A stretch of DNA of 64,000 nt from Halapricum desulfuricans (GCF_017094465.1 NZ_CP064791.1:1922001-1986000); one strand, 5' to 3'; numbered from the stretch's first letter, positions 35,710 to 45,505 are shown. The notes: generated by a model from the letters alone, not told the origin. Numbers and translations are program-made.

Positions 35710-38619
35710 CTACTCGATGTGCACCGCCGGGCGGAACGGTTCGGCCTGGCCGGCCTTCCCGCCGGGATCGTGTGGGTCGCCGTCCTCGGCGTAGACCTCG
35801 ACAGTGGCGTCGAACTCGCGGGCGAGGAACGACCGGGCGGCCTCGTAGACCGACTGCTCGTCGATTTCACCCATCGCCCGGAGGGTTGCGTCATCGCGCT
35901 CGCGGACCACGCTCACCATCTCCTGTGCCAGGTCGTTGACAGCGTCGCCCTTCTCGCGCAGCGACTCGTGTTGCATGACCTCGCCCATGACGGCGCCGAC
36001 GTCCGGCCCCGTTTCGACGACCTCCTCGAAGACGGTCTGCTTCCAGTCGGCGGCGACGTACAGTCGGATCGTCTCGGGGTCGGTGTCGGTCACGTCGGCG
36101 ATGTCGGCGATGTCGTCGACGACGTCCGCGACCAGGCGCTCCTCGACTTCCGTCCGCGTGGACTCGAACGCGGGGTCTGGTTCGGGCCAGGCGGCGTCCT
36201 CGACGGGCTCGCCCTCCAGTTGCTCGTGGAGTTCGTTCGCCATGAACGGGACGAAGGGCGCGAGCAGCCCCAGTCGCGTCCGCAGCACTTCCCGGAGCGC
36301 CCACTTCGCGCCCGGTCGGTCGGTGTCGGTCCGTCGGCGATACCACGTCAGATGCTCGTCGAACTGGTAGAAGGCGGCCTGAGAGGCACTTCTGGTCTCG
36401 AAGCGGTCCATCGACTCGGTAGCCTCTCTGATCGTCGCCTGGAGCTTCGACAGCAGCCAGCGGTCGATGTGTTGCAGTTCGTCGCGCGCCCCGTCGGGCA
36501 CGTCGGTGTCAATGACGTCCTGTGCCCGGCTCCAGAACCGTTCCAGCTGGTCGCGGGTCGTCGCGACCTGGTCGGCCCGCCAGTCGAAGTCCTGCCACGG
36601 CTCCGAGGAGTTCAACAGGAAGAACCGAACGGTGTCCGCGCCGTACTCCTCGATGGCCTCGCCCGGCAGGACGACGTGGCCCTTCGAAGAGGACATCTTC
36701 TTGCCCTCGAGCAGTCCCATCCCCATGACGGTGATCCCCTGGGGCCAGTCCTCCGGATCGAACAGCTCGGCGTGATGGAACAGGTAAAACGTCAGGTGAT
36801 TCTGAATCAGATCGTTGCCGGAACACCGGAAATCGACGGGATACCAGTAATCCCACTCCTCGCGCAGTTCCAGGGCGGTCTCGTTGGGCTCCTCGATGTC
36901 GACTTCGACACCGTCCGGGGCCTCGTCGCCGTCCGCCCCGTAGAACAGCGTGTCGAAGAACGCCCGATCCATCTCCTCGGGCGGAACGTCCTGCAGCCGG
37001 TGGGCAATCGTGTAGTAGGACATGTAGATCGTCGAGTCGCTCAGCGGCTCGATGACGAAGTCCTCGTCCCAGGGCAGGCGCGTTCCCAGCCCGTAGTTGC
37101 GGATACAGGGCCACTCTTCGAGCCAGTCGATCGTGTGATCGTACTGCTCGGCGGTGCTCTCGGGAATCGCCTCCAGCTGTGCGACTGCGTCGTGAGCCTT
37201 CTGAGACCACTCCTCGTCGCTGTACCGGAGGAACCACGTGTCCTCCTGGGCGACCTCGACGTCGCCACCACACCGGCAGACGACCTCCTCGGTGAACTCG
37301 TACAGCAGGTCGAACAGGCCCGCATCGCGGTAGTGGTCGCGAAACCGTTCGCGGACGTCTTCGATGCGTTCGCCGGCGAACTCGCCGTAGCTGTCGAGCA
37401 ACTCGCCGCTGTGGAACTCGTCTTGATAGAGGTCGGCAGTCACGTCCTCCAGTTGCGGGTCGTCGCTGGACTCGATCCCCGCGGACTGGACGGCGTCGCG
37501 GGCCGGGATCTCGCCGTAGCCGTCGATCTTCAGGATCGGGATGGGGTCGATCGCCGCCACGTCGTCGGGATCGATCCCGTACTCGCGCATCCGCTCGTCG
37601 TCTGCCTTGGCTTCCCGGAGGGCAACGTAGTCGTCGGGGGAGTGGGCAGGCACCGACATCACGACGCCGGTCGCGTTGTCGGCGTCGACGAAGTCGGCGG
37701 GCAGGACCAGTACCTCGTCGCCGGTGACGGGATTGGTGACCCGTTCGCCGATGATCTCGGCCGGATCGATCGTCTCGCGCACCTCGACCTCGCGGGCCTG
37801 CAACTCGAACTTCTCGACGGCCTCGCTGGAAGCGAACCAGGTTTCACCGTCGACGTCCGCCAGGACGTACTCGGCGTCGGGGTTGACGTAGGCGTTCGTG
37901 ACGCCCCGAACCGTCTCGGGACGGAGCGTCGCCATCGGCGCGACGACGTCCCGACCGTCGATTTCCGTCTCGAACTTGACCAGCGTGAACTCCTGGAACT
38001 CGGCGTCCTCGCCCTCCAGCAGGTCGTGGGTAGTGACCGGCTGCTGTTCGTTCGTACAGTAGTTGACCGGGTTCAGCCCCTTCTCCAGCAGGCCGCGCTC
38101 CCTGAGCGTCTCGTACTGCCAGGTGATGAACTTCGAGTAGCGCTCGTCGTTGGTCGTGAACTCTCGGCGCCAGTCGACTGACAGACCCAGTTGCTTGAAC
38201 CCCTTCTTGTAGTGGTTCTCGATGAAATACCGGGCGTAGCCCATCGGCGTCTCCAGCTGTTCGAGTTCGTCTTTGGGGACGTTGTAGGTGTCCTGCAGGA
38301 CCGACAGCTGTTCCGCTTCGCCCTCTTTGAGCCGCTCGACGGCGCCGACGATCGGCGTGCCGGTGACGTGCCAGCCAAGCGGGAACAGAACGTTGTCCCC
38401 CTGTAGCCGACGGTAGCGGGCGTAGACGTCTGGGACGGTGAACGTCCGGACGTGCCCGATATGCATCCCGCCGCTGGGGTAGGGATAGGGGACGGTGATG
38501 AAAGTCGAATCCTCGTCATCCTGTGGGTCGGCCTCGTAGCGTCCCTGCTCGTCCCAGCGGGTGCGCCACTTGCGCTCTAACTCACCCGGTTCGTACGTCT
38601 CACGCGGCGGAGCGGTCAT
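35710..38619 (-). CDS. leuS: Leucyl-tRNA synthetase
   Basis: 969 residues from ATG at 38619 (MTAPPRETYEPGELERKW). HIGH signature in SGGMHIGHVRTF, KMSKS signature in GKKMSSSKGHVV; full length of the archaeal LeuRS with editing domain. Charges tRNA-Leu. The protein's C-terminal part includes an anticodon-binding helical region and a terminal acidic tail. No sign of truncation. Confidence 0.97.
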   Translation of the reverse strand: MTAPPRETYEPGELERKWRTRWDEQGRYEADPQDDEDSTFITVPYPYPSGGMHIGHVRTFTVPDVYARYRRLQGDNVLFPLGWHVTGTPIVGAVERLKEGEAEQLSVLQDTYNVPKDELEQLETPMGYARYFIENHYKKGFKQLGLSVDWRREFTTNDERYSKFITWQYETLRERGLLEKGLNPVNYCTNEQQPVTTHDLLEGEDAEFQEFTLVKFETEIDGRDVVAPMATLRPETVRGVTNAYVNPDAEYVLADVDGETWFASSEAVEKFELQAREVEVRETIDPAEIIGERVTNPVTGDEVLVLPADFVDADNATGVVMSVPAHSPDDYVALREAKADDERMREYGIDPDDVAAIDPIPILKIDGYGEIPARDAVQSAGIESSDDPQLEDVTADLYQDEFHSGELLDSYGEFAGERIEDVRERFRDHYRDAGLFDLLYEFTEEVVCRCGGDVEVAQEDTWFLRYSDEEWSQKAHDAVAQLEAIPESTAEQYDHTIDWLEEWPCIRNYGLGTRLPWDEDFVIEPLSDSTIYMSYYTIAHRLQDVPPEEMDRAFFDTLFYGADGDEAPDGVEVDIEEPNETALELREEWDYWYPVDFRCSGNDLIQNHLTFYLFHHAELFDPEDWPQGITVMGMGLLEGKKMSSSKGHVVLPGEAIEEYGADTVRFFLLNSSEPWQDFDWRADQVATTRDQLERFWSRAQDVIDTDVPDGARDELQHIDRWLLSKLQATIREATESMDRFETRSASQAAFYQFDEHLTWYRRRTDTDRPGAKWALREVLRTRLGLLAPFVPFMANELHEQLEGEPVEDAAWPEPDPAFESTRTEVEERLVADVVDDIADIADVTDTDPETIRLYVAADWKQTVFEEVVETGPDVGAVMGEVMQHESLREKGDAVNDLAQEMVSVVRERDDATLRAMGEIDEQSVYEAARSFLAREFDATVEVYAEDGDPHDPGGKAGQAEPFRPAVHIE

Positions 38620-38744
38620 ACCCACCGTTTCCGTCTGACTCCCTAAAAGCACTCCCATCCGGTCTTCGAGCGCGCTGGCGTCGGCCTGGCGTCTCCGCGG
38701 CGCGGCCCGTGGCGTTTATGTGAGCGGACTCGGTACGTGAGGAT

Positions 38745-38984
38745 ATGGCCGACATACTCGCCGAGAACCTCTCCGGCAAAGCCGTCATGGGTACGGACGG
38801 GGCTGAACTCGGTATGCTGTACAACATCACGATGGATCTCGAATCGGGCCGCCTCTCGAATCTGATCGTCGACCCCGACGAACACGTCGGCGACGTCGAG
38901 TTCGACTACGACGATCAGGGTCGGATCCTGGTTCCAGTCAACCGCGTCCAGGCCGTCAAAGACCACGTGATCATCGATCGCTAA
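38745..38984 (+). CDS. PRC-barrel domain protein
   Basis: 79 residues, PRC barrel: LAENLSGKAVMGTDGAELG then YNITMDLESGRLSNLIVD. Archaeal PRC-barrel proteins of this kind occur beside RNA-processing genes, and some are implicated in cell division (CdpB type). Its stop codon (TAA, 38982-38984) directly abuts the nob1 ATG, so the two are translated from one transcript. Confidence 0.85.
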   Translation: MADILAENLSGKAVMGTDGAELGMLYNITMDLESGRLSNLIVDPDEHVGDVEFDYDDQGRILVPVNRVQAVKDHVIIDR

Positions 38985-39443
38985 ATGTACGTTCTCGATT
39001 CGTCGGCGTTCATCAACGAGTATCACACGGACGCGGAGATTGCGACGATCCCGCTCGTCCGAGAGGAGTTGACCGACGAGAGCGCCTACCGGTTCGACGC
39101 GCTCGAAGGGTCGGGAATGCACCTCCACATTCCCGACAGCGAAACCGTCGAACGCGTCGAACGGGCCGCCCGCGAGACCGGCGACTACGAGGAGCTGTCC
39201 CGCACCGACATCCGGCTCGTCGCCGCGACGTTCGAACTGGACGGGACTCTGGTCACCGACGACTACGCGATGCAGAACGTCGCCGACAAACTGGAGGTCG
39301 CCGTCGACATCATCGCCCAGGAGGGCATCGACGAACAGCGCGACTGGCACTTCCAGTGTCAGGGCTGTGGCCGGGAGTTCGAGGAGAACCACGACCGGTG
39401 TCCGATCTGCGGGAGCGACCTGACACGCAAGAACCCGGCGTGA
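38985..39443 (+). CDS. nob1: rRNA maturation endonuclease Nob1
   Basis: 152 residues. PIN domain with acidic motifs YVLDSSAF near the start, and LVTDDYAMQNVA, then a zinc ribbon CQGCGREF...CPICGSD at the C-terminus. Cuts the 3' end of 16S rRNA precursors. Sits immediately downstream of the PRC-barrel gene. Confidence 0.93.
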   Translation: MYVLDSSAFINEYHTDAEIATIPLVREELTDESAYRFDALEGSGMHLHIPDSETVERVERAARETGDYEELSRTDIRLVAATFELDGTLVTDDYAMQNVADKLEVAVDIIAQEGIDEQRDWHFQCQGCGREFEENHDRCPICGSDLTRKNPA

Positions 39444-39446
39444 GGA

Positions 39447-39602
39447 CTAGACCGTCTCGGCGTCGGTCGTTTCGAGCGCGTCGAGCCCAAGGTCGAGCAA
39501 CTGCCGTAACACTTCTTCTTCGGTGAGATTGTTCTCGTGGGCCAGTCGCTCGACCGCCCGCGACAGATCGTCGTCACAGACGACGGTGTACCGGGTCGGC
39601 AT
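39447..39602 (-). CDS. Short ribbon-helix-helix-like protein
   Basis: 51 residues from ATG at 39602: begins MPTRYTVVCDDDLSRAVERLA and continues LTEEEVLRQLLDLGLDALE. Strand plus two helices of the CopG/RHH type (or a small antitoxin-like fold). No toxin partner is visible beside it. It ends 4 bases after nob1 on the opposite strand. Function unknown. Confidence 0.68.
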   Translation of the reverse strand: MPTRYTVVCDDDLSRAVERLAHENNLTEEEVLRQLLDLGLDALETTDAETV

Positions 39603-39655
39603 ATCGTGTGCTACTATTACTCACACAATAAACACCCGTCAGACGTGCGTCTTGC

Positions 39656-40438
39656 CTACCGGAAAAACAACAGGATCATAGCAGCCTCGATATCGTAGGT
39701 CGCGAGTACCCACTGGCCGGTAAAGAGGTAGGCGTTCCACAGTCCATGGGTGAGTATCGGGACGACGAGGTTGTCGGTCAGTTCGTATATTGTCCCGAGT
39801 ATGAGTCCGAGCGCGGCAGCGACGGCCACGTAGACGAGTTTGCCGTCGCCCGTCAGCGCCACGAAGTGAACGATACCGAACAGCGCGCTCGCGATCAGCA
39901 CGGCCGGGAGCGGTCCGTACGCACGCCGGAACAGCCCCTGTACAATCCCGCGGAACAACAGCTCCTCTCCGGGGCTGACGAGCAACAGCGTGACCGGGAT
40001 CATGGCGATGAAGATCTCGGGGTTGGACTGCCCCATCGTGACGACGGAGTTCTCGGCGCTTTCGAACCCGAGCGACTGGGCGATCGATCCCAGCGCCACG
40101 TTCGTGACGAACAACACGACGGTCCCCCCGAGGGCGATCCCGATGTCCCGGAGTGACGGCAGCCGGGCCGTGACGAGGCCCCAGTCTGCCCTGACGTAGA
40201 GATACCCCACACCGACCAGCAGGAAGCCGACGAATTGGAGCGCGCTGGAGGCGATGTACGCGGTCGGGAGGAGCTGCTCCTCGGCGGAGTAGACGGGTAT
40301 GAATTGCCCGATGACGACCACACCGGCGAGCGCAAGCGCGGTACCGACGACGAACGCGGCCACGACGATTCCGATGCTGTGTCCGGCCGCCCGGAGGCGC
40401 GTTTCGAAGTCCCCGACTGCGACGTACTTCGAGTCCAT
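39656..40438 (-). CDS. CPBP-family intramembrane metalloprotease
   Basis: 260 residues from ATG at 40438 (MDSKYVAVGDFE). Multi-TM protein with the CPBP/Abi motifs: EELLFRGIVQGLFR (Glu-Glu and Arg) and GIVHF, then LTHGLWNA, the histidine-bearing motif 3. Prenyl-protease-like family; in haloarchaea their substrates are unknown. Stands alone. Confidence 0.88.
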   Translation of the reverse strand: MDSKYVAVGDFETRLRAAGHSIGIVVAAFVVGTALALAGVVVIGQFIPVYSAEEQLLPTAYIASSALQFVGFLLVGVGYLYVRADWGLVTARLPSLRDIGIALGGTVVLFVTNVALGSIAQSLGFESAENSVVTMGQSNPEIFIAMIPVTLLLVSPGEELLFRGIVQGLFRRAYGPLPAVLIASALFGIVHFVALTGDGKLVYVAVAAALGLILGTIYELTDNLVVPILTHGLWNAYLFTGQWVLATYDIEAAMILLFFR

Positions 40439-40520
40439 CTTCTCGTTTCGGGTACTGGCCGAGCCCGTATGACTGCACCGATCCCGGCCGTTTATTGCCC
40501 CATCGGACCAACGTCGGCCG

Positions 40521-41063
40521 ATGACAGACACAGGCGCCGCGGAGCCCGACGAGGAGCGAGCGTACCGTGGCGTGCTCGGGGCCTTCCCTTACGCGTTGCG
40601 CCGCAGTGATTCGCGGCTGTTTCGATCGTACGCGCTGGTGGGTGGTCTCGCAGTGCTGGCAGTCACAGCGGCGTTCGTGCTCGCGTTGGTCTATCTCATC
40701 GGCGGCTCGTTCGGCGCACGCGCCGGCGTGTTCACGTTCTCACGAAGCTTCTACGTCGTCGTCGCGCTGTTCGTGATCGTGCCGCTCGTCGCTCCGATAT
40801 TGCTCGTCGCGCGCCGCCACCGCCGGGGGCGGGGCGACCGGCGGTACGACCGCGCGCTGGCCGCGAGTGGCTATCTGTACCTGCTGTCGCTGTATCTCAT
40901 GCTCGTGGTCTCCGCGCCCGCGGAGTTCCGTGACCCGGCCGAGCAGTACGGCGTTCTGGAGCCGGCGATCCGCTCGCTGTACGCGCTCCCACCGGCTGGC
41001 GGGCTGCTCGCACCGCTGTCGGCCGCAGGCGTCGTATATCTCGTCCATCGCTGGGTCCGGTGA
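40521..41063 (+). CDS. Four-TM hypothetical membrane protein
   Basis: 180 residues with about four TM helices (YALVGGLAVLAVTAAFVLALVYL; YVVVALFVIVPLVAPILLVA; GYLYLLSLYLMLVVSAP; LLAPLSAAGVVYLVHRW). I do not recognise the family. Diverges from the CPBP protease gene with 82 bases between starts. Confidence 0.7.
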   Translation: MTDTGAAEPDEERAYRGVLGAFPYALRRSDSRLFRSYALVGGLAVLAVTAAFVLALVYLIGGSFGARAGVFTFSRSFYVVVALFVIVPLVAPILLVARRHRRGRGDRRYDRALAASGYLYLLSLYLMLVVSAPAEFRDPAEQYGVLEPAIRSLYALPPAGGLLAPLSAAGVVYLVHRWVR

Positions 41064-41131
41064 CAGCCGGCCGGATAGGGCACGCCTACCAGTCGAAAGG
41101 GCCAAACCGACCGCATCGTCTATCTGGAGGT

Positions 41132-41605
41132 ATGGAACGGACCGAAGGGACCTTTCTGGTGAGTGAATCCGATTCGGAGACGGCGATTCTCACCGACGTG
41201 GCCACCAGCCAGGTGCACCCACTCGGCGAGCAGCCCGATCCGCCGCTGGAGGCCGGCGAGGTCATCGCCGGGATGCTCGTCGCGGAGCCACCGACGACAG
41301 CCATCTACACGCTCGATTCGATCGACGACCGCCGGACAATCCCCGTCGAACGGAGCGGCGAATCGCCAACAAAGCAGGAGCAAGAGATCGCCGCCGACCA
41401 GCCGGTCGGTGAACTGACTCGCCAACCACGGGCCGGCAAGGGAGAACTTCACGTGCTCACCGTCCCGGACGAGCAGACCGACCAGGCCGTCCAAGACGTA
41501 CTTGACGATCCACAGACCGTCGCTCGCGCGGCGCGGCTCGGCGTCGACCGGGTCGAGATCCGCGCCGCCGATGGCGTATTGAGCGTTCGATACCTTCCGG
41601 AGTAG
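41132..41605 (+). CDS. DUF5812-like protein
   Basis: 157 residues from ATG at 41132 with a GGAGG just upstream (41126-41130). Conserved SPTKQEQEIAADQPVGELTRQPRAGKGELHVLTVP and ARLGVDRVEIRA near the end match a haloarchaea-only family I know as DUF5812. Function unknown. Its stop codon lies inside the first copy of a 63-bp tandem repeat. Confidence 0.8.
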   Translation: MERTEGTFLVSESDSETAILTDVATSQVHPLGEQPDPPLEAGEVIAGMLVAEPPTTAIYTLDSIDDRRTIPVERSGESPTKQEQEIAADQPVGELTRQPRAGKGELHVLTVPDEQTDQAVQDVLDDPQTVARAARLGVDRVEIRAADGVLSVRYLPE

Positions 41606-41726
41606 CGCGGACGACCTTCGGGAGTCCGCGGAGGTGACGAGCGGGGAGCGTTGGCGATCCGTGAGTAGCGCGGACGACCTTCGGGAGTCCGCGGAGGTGA
41701 CGAACGGGGAGCGTTGGCGATCCGTG
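41601..41726 (+). repeat. 63-bp tandem repeat with UUCG hairpin
   Basis: Two adjacent 63-base units (41601-41663, 41664-41726) differing at one base. Each contains GCGGAC-GACC-TTCG-GGA-GTCCGC, a stem closed by a UUCG tetraloop. The first unit contains the DUF5812 stop codon. A length of 63 keeps the reading frame. The secF promoter TATA-like AAAACTTATT follows. Confidence 0.85.
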
Positions 41727-41778
41727 ATGGCGCACGGACTTAGGAAAACTTATTCACGGGCGTCTCACACCCTGGCCT

Positions 41779-42663
41779 ATGGTCGAGTTCGAAGTACCGG
41801 AAATCGATTACGACCGGTACTCAAACCGCCAGCTCGCGGGCCCCCCGCTCGCCGTCCTCGGGTTCGCGCTGCTGGTGCTCGTCGTATACTATCTCCTGCA
41901 TGGGACGCCCGTCCCGCTCGGGTTCGATTTCACCGGTGGGACGGAGATGCGAATCGTGGCCGACGAGGGACAGTCGGCCATCCGCTCGGCGTTCGAGACG
42001 CCGATCGATTCGATCCGGCCGGTCCAGGGCAGCAACGAGTACATCGTAACGTTCCTGGATGAGGGCTCGACTAGCCTCCAGGATCTCCAGGCAACGGCTG
42101 AGGCGGCCGGGTTCGAGGTCGATCGGGCCAACACCCGTTCTGCCGCGTTCGGTTCGACGAACCAGCAGAACGCCTTACTCGGGCTCGCGGTCGCGTTCGC
42201 CGGCATGAGCGCGTTCGTGTTCCTCATCTTCCGGACGTTCGTGCCGTCGATAGCGGTCGTCATCTCGGCGTTTTCGGACATCGTGATCCCGCTGGCGATT
42301 ATGGATCTGCTGGCGCTGACCGGCCTGTTCGAGATCAATCTCTCGCTGGGGACGATCGCCGCCCTGCTGATGTTGATCGGGTATTCGGTCGACTCCGACA
42401 TCCTCCTCAACAACCACATTCTGCGCCGACGCGGCGAGTTTTACGAGTCGACGTACAACGCGATGCGGACCGGTGTGACGATGACGCTCACGTCGATCGT
42501 CGCGATGATCGTGATGACGGTCGTCGCGACGCTGCTGTCGATCCCGCTGTTGCCCGACATCGGGCTCATCCTTGTGTTCGGGCTCATGGCTGACCTGATG
42601 AACACGTACATGCTGAACCTCAGTCTCCTTCGCTGGTACAAGTTCGAGGGGGTGGCACGATGA
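41779..42663 (+). CDS. secF: Protein-export membrane protein SecF
   Basis: 294 residues: GFDFTGGTEMRI after the first TM helix, a short extracytoplasmic domain, then five TM segments; DIVIPLAIMDLL and LLMLIGYSVDSDILLNNHILRRRG are the conserved RND-type motifs. Works with SecD to drive Sec export using the ion gradient. Overlaps secD by 4 bases. Confidence 0.95.
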   Translation: MVEFEVPEIDYDRYSNRQLAGPPLAVLGFALLVLVVYYLLHGTPVPLGFDFTGGTEMRIVADEGQSAIRSAFETPIDSIRPVQGSNEYIVTFLDEGSTSLQDLQATAEAAGFEVDRANTRSAAFGSTNQQNALLGLAVAFAGMSAFVFLIFRTFVPSIAVVISAFSDIVIPLAIMDLLALTGLFEINLSLGTIAALLMLIGYSVDSDILLNNHILRRRGEFYESTYNAMRTGVTMTLTSIVAMIVMTVVATLLSIPLLPDIGLILVFGLMADLMNTYMLNLSLLRWYKFEGVAR

Positions 42664-44540
42664 TCTCGCTGCGCGAGAACTGGCGGATCGTAATGCTCGT
42701 GGCCTTCCTGCTCGCGAGTGCGTTCGCGCTCGTCGGCCCGATCGGAGGAAGCGATCCCGGCACGCAGACGGACTTCGTCGAGCTGTCCGGCGAGCAGCAG
42801 GAACTCACGCTCGATCGGAGCACGATCCAGCTCGATAACACGACCCTTGAGACCACCAACGGATCGGATACCATCGTCGCGTCGAACGCGACGATCGAGG
42901 TCCGGGGAGACATAACTGACCGGACGGACGCCTCGGCGCGGGTGACCAACGGATCGATCACCGTCGCCGACGGCACACTCGTCGTTCCCTCGAACGCCGA
43001 TATATCGAGGACACAAGGGACGGTCGGCATCCCGAACGAGACGACCCTTCGGGCGGAAAACTCCCAGGTGACGTTGGCCATCGAGCGGCAGGCTGATTCC
43101 GGGCTGACGAACCTCCAGTACGGGTTCGATCTCGCCGGGGGCACACGCATTCGAGCGCCGCTGGTCGGATTGCACGCAACGGACATCGACGTCGGGGACA
43201 ACCAGTCGAGGGAGGTCAACGCCCAAATCGCCGAGGAACTCGGTGTCGAACAGATCGATGTCCGCGTCCGCCAGGGCACGATCGAGGTCTTCGACGACGA
43301 CGTCAGTCGGGCCGAGTTCGCGAGCGCGCTCCAGTCGGCCGGCTACGGCGTGCAGGCCGAGGACATCAACAACGGAGTCACGTCCGAGACGCGCGCGAAC
43401 GTCGTCAATATCCTCCAGAGCAAGATCGACCAGACAGGGCTGTCCGGCGGCACGGTGACGACTGTCGGTGACGGCCTCGTCGTCGTCGAAGTGCCGAACG
43501 CGGAGCCGTCGGATGTCCGAGACACCGTCTCCGAGCGAGGCGTCGTCCGCATCGTCGCCTCCGTGCGCGAACCCGGCAGCAACACGACCACGAACACCAC
43601 GGTCATCACTGGCGACGACATCGCCAGCACCGGACAGATCGGGCCGCGGGAGGACGAGAACGGAAACATCGTCGGCTGGCAAGCACCGGTCACGCTCAAC
43701 GAGCAGGGGGCACAGCAGTTCCAATCGCAGATGAACGCGCTCAATTTCACGGACGCTCGCGGGATCGGAAACTGTGACGCGACTGGGGGCGCGGACCGGC
43801 CCGGTAGCTACTGTCTGGTGACGACCCTCGACGGGGAACCAGTCCGGTACAACGGGATGGGGGAAGACCTCGCCGGCGGACTCAGAGACGGCTCCTGGTC
43901 CGACACGCCGACGTTCACGATCGGTGCCTCCAGCGCAGAGCAGGCCCAGGAAGTCAAGATCAGCCTCGAAGTCGGATCGCTGCCGACGAACCTCGACCTG
44001 ACCGGCTCCGAACACGACATTTCCTACCTGCAGCCGAGTCTCGCACAGGAGTTCAAGTCGCTGTCGCTAGTCACTGGCCTGCTTGCGTGGTTCGGCGTTG
44101 CCGGAATGGTCTTCCTGCGATACAGGAAGGTTCGGGTCGCAATTCCGATGATCTTCACTGCGGTCGCGGAAGTGTTCATCCTGCTCGGGTTCGCGGCCGT
44201 CTCGGGACTCGCGTTGGACCTGTCACACATCGCCGGCTTGATCGCCGTGATCGGGACCGGGGTGGACGACCTGATCATCATCGCCGACGAGATCCTCCAG
44301 CAGGGCGAGGTCGCCACGGGGCGGGTCTTCGAGAGCCGCTTCCGGAAGGCCTTCTGGGTCATCGGGGCGGCCGCGGTGACGACGATCATCGCGATGAGCC
44401 CGCTCACGATCCTGTCGGTCGGCGACCTGTTCGGGTTCGCTATCGTCACCATCGTCGGTGTGCTCATCGGCGTGCTCATCACCCGCCCGGCCTACGGTGA
44501 CATCCTGCGAAACCTCGTGTTGAGCGAGGATCAGCGGTAA
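42660..44540 (+). CDS. secD: Protein-export membrane protein SecD
   Basis: 626 residues. An initial TM helix, a long outside domain (GFDLAGGTRIRAPLVGLHATD), then five TM helices near the C-terminus with LIAVIGTGVDDLIIIADEILQ. Partner of SecF; the archaeal order secF-secD is kept. Starts with ATGATC overlapping the secF stop. Confidence 0.95.
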   Translation: MISLRENWRIVMLVAFLLASAFALVGPIGGSDPGTQTDFVELSGEQQELTLDRSTIQLDNTTLETTNGSDTIVASNATIEVRGDITDRTDASARVTNGSITVADGTLVVPSNADISRTQGTVGIPNETTLRAENSQVTLAIERQADSGLTNLQYGFDLAGGTRIRAPLVGLHATDIDVGDNQSREVNAQIAEELGVEQIDVRVRQGTIEVFDDDVSRAEFASALQSAGYGVQAEDINNGVTSETRANVVNILQSKIDQTGLSGGTVTTVGDGLVVVEVPNAEPSDVRDTVSERGVVRIVASVREPGSNTTTNTTVITGDDIASTGQIGPREDENGNIVGWQAPVTLNEQGAQQFQSQMNALNFTDARGIGNCDATGGADRPGSYCLVTTLDGEPVRYNGMGEDLAGGLRDGSWSDTPTFTIGASSAEQAQEVKISLEVGSLPTNLDLTGSEHDISYLQPSLAQEFKSLSLVTGLLAWFGVAGMVFLRYRKVRVAIPMIFTAVAEVFILLGFAAVSGLALDLSHIAGLIAVIGTGVDDLIIIADEILQQGEVATGRVFESRFRKAFWVIGAAAVTTIIAMSPLTILSVGDLFGFAIVTIVGVLIGVLITRPAYGDILRNLVLSEDQR

Positions 44541-44571
44541 CGACTTTTCCCTCGGTCTCGTCTGTTCGCAT

Positions 44572-44733
44572 ATGGACGAGGATCACTACTGTGACACCTG
44601 TGAGCAGTCGGTCTCGCGCGAGGACGCCATTCGGCGGGAGACGATGGCCGATCTCGACCCGGACAAGTGGCAGGTGCTGTGCTGTCCGAACTGCGGTAAT
44701 CGCCTGAAAACGGTCTTCGTCGGAAACGAGTAA
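44572..44733 (+). CDS. Small zinc-ribbon protein (CxxC...CPNCG)
   Basis: 53 residues: MDEDHYCDTCEQSVSRED, then CCPNCGNRLKTVFVGNE. Two Cys pairs (C7/C10 and a CPNC pair) suit one zinc. Typical haloarchaeal CPxCG micro-protein. It lies 31 bases after secD on the same strand, perhaps co-transcribed. Function unknown. Confidence 0.78.
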   Translation: MDEDHYCDTCEQSVSREDAIRRETMADLDPDKWQVLCCPNCGNRLKTVFVGNE

Positions 44734-44752
44734 CGCAACGCGCCGACACCGA

Positions 44753-45406
44753 TCACTCGAAGGCGTCGAGGCTCGCCTGTGCCGCAGCCGCCAGTGCGTC
44801 CTTGCTGGTCTGCCAGGAGGCACGGGCACAGTCGGGCAGCTCGTCGTACGTCTCGACGTGTGCCTGCAGGAACGCACGCGTCGTCGGATCCGACGGGTAG
44901 CCGCTCCCAACGTCACCGTATTTCGCGCTCAGCGCTCGGACGTGGGCGTCGCGAGCGACCTTCGCGATCACGCTGGCCGCGCCGACAATCGGGTGGGTCG
45001 CGTCGGCCTCGTGTTCGGCCCGCAGGTCGATGTCACCGTCCAGACGATCGCGCAGTCGCTGGCCGAATCGGACTGCGTTGGTGTCCCCGGCATCGACGTA
45101 TCCCGAGAGTTCCGTGTCGTCATCGACAGCGTTGACAACTTTCGACAGTGCGCGAGCGTGGGCCTCGACGGTCAGGGTGTTCATGTCCGTCTCCTCGTCG
45201 TCGATCTCCCACACCGGGATCTCGGCGACAGCAACCTGGTCGGCGACCTCGCGGATCTCCTCAGCCATCTCCCCTCGTCGGTCCGGTGGGATATCTTTCG
45301 AATCGTCGACATCCTCGGGTAACGCACCCGGATCAGCGAGGACTGCCGCGGCGAACATCGATCCCAGGACGGGACCCTTGCCGGCCTCGTCGACGCCGAA
45401 ACGCAT
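44753..45406 (-). CDS. rnhB: Ribonuclease HII
   Basis: 217 residues. Opens MRFGVDEAGKGPVLGSMF with the active-site Asp-Glu pair; YVDAGDTN and the later HPIVGAASVIAKVARD match the archaeal RNase HII. Removes RNA primers and single ribonucleotides from DNA. The 5' flank is AT-rich. Confidence 0.94.
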   Translation of the reverse strand: MRFGVDEAGKGPVLGSMFAAAVLADPGALPEDVDDSKDIPPDRRGEMAEEIREVADQVAVAEIPVWEIDDEETDMNTLTVEAHARALSKVVNAVDDDTELSGYVDAGDTNAVRFGQRLRDRLDGDIDLRAEHEADATHPIVGAASVIAKVARDAHVRALSAKYGDVGSGYPSDPTTRAFLQAHVETYDELPDCARASWQTSKDALAAAAQASLDAFE

Positions 45407-45505
45407 GGCTATGGAGTTTAACTCGAAGAAAAAAGCCGTTGCGATCGGATCGAAATCGTCTGACGCACGTCGGCCGGGACGGCACTCGTCGGGTTCGATG
45501 TGGTA

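Noticed and set aside
35593-38181. 862-codon open frame antisense to leuS
   Set aside because: Composition and position are explained by the leuS coding strand; the product shows Val/Arg/Asp bias typical of mirror frames.
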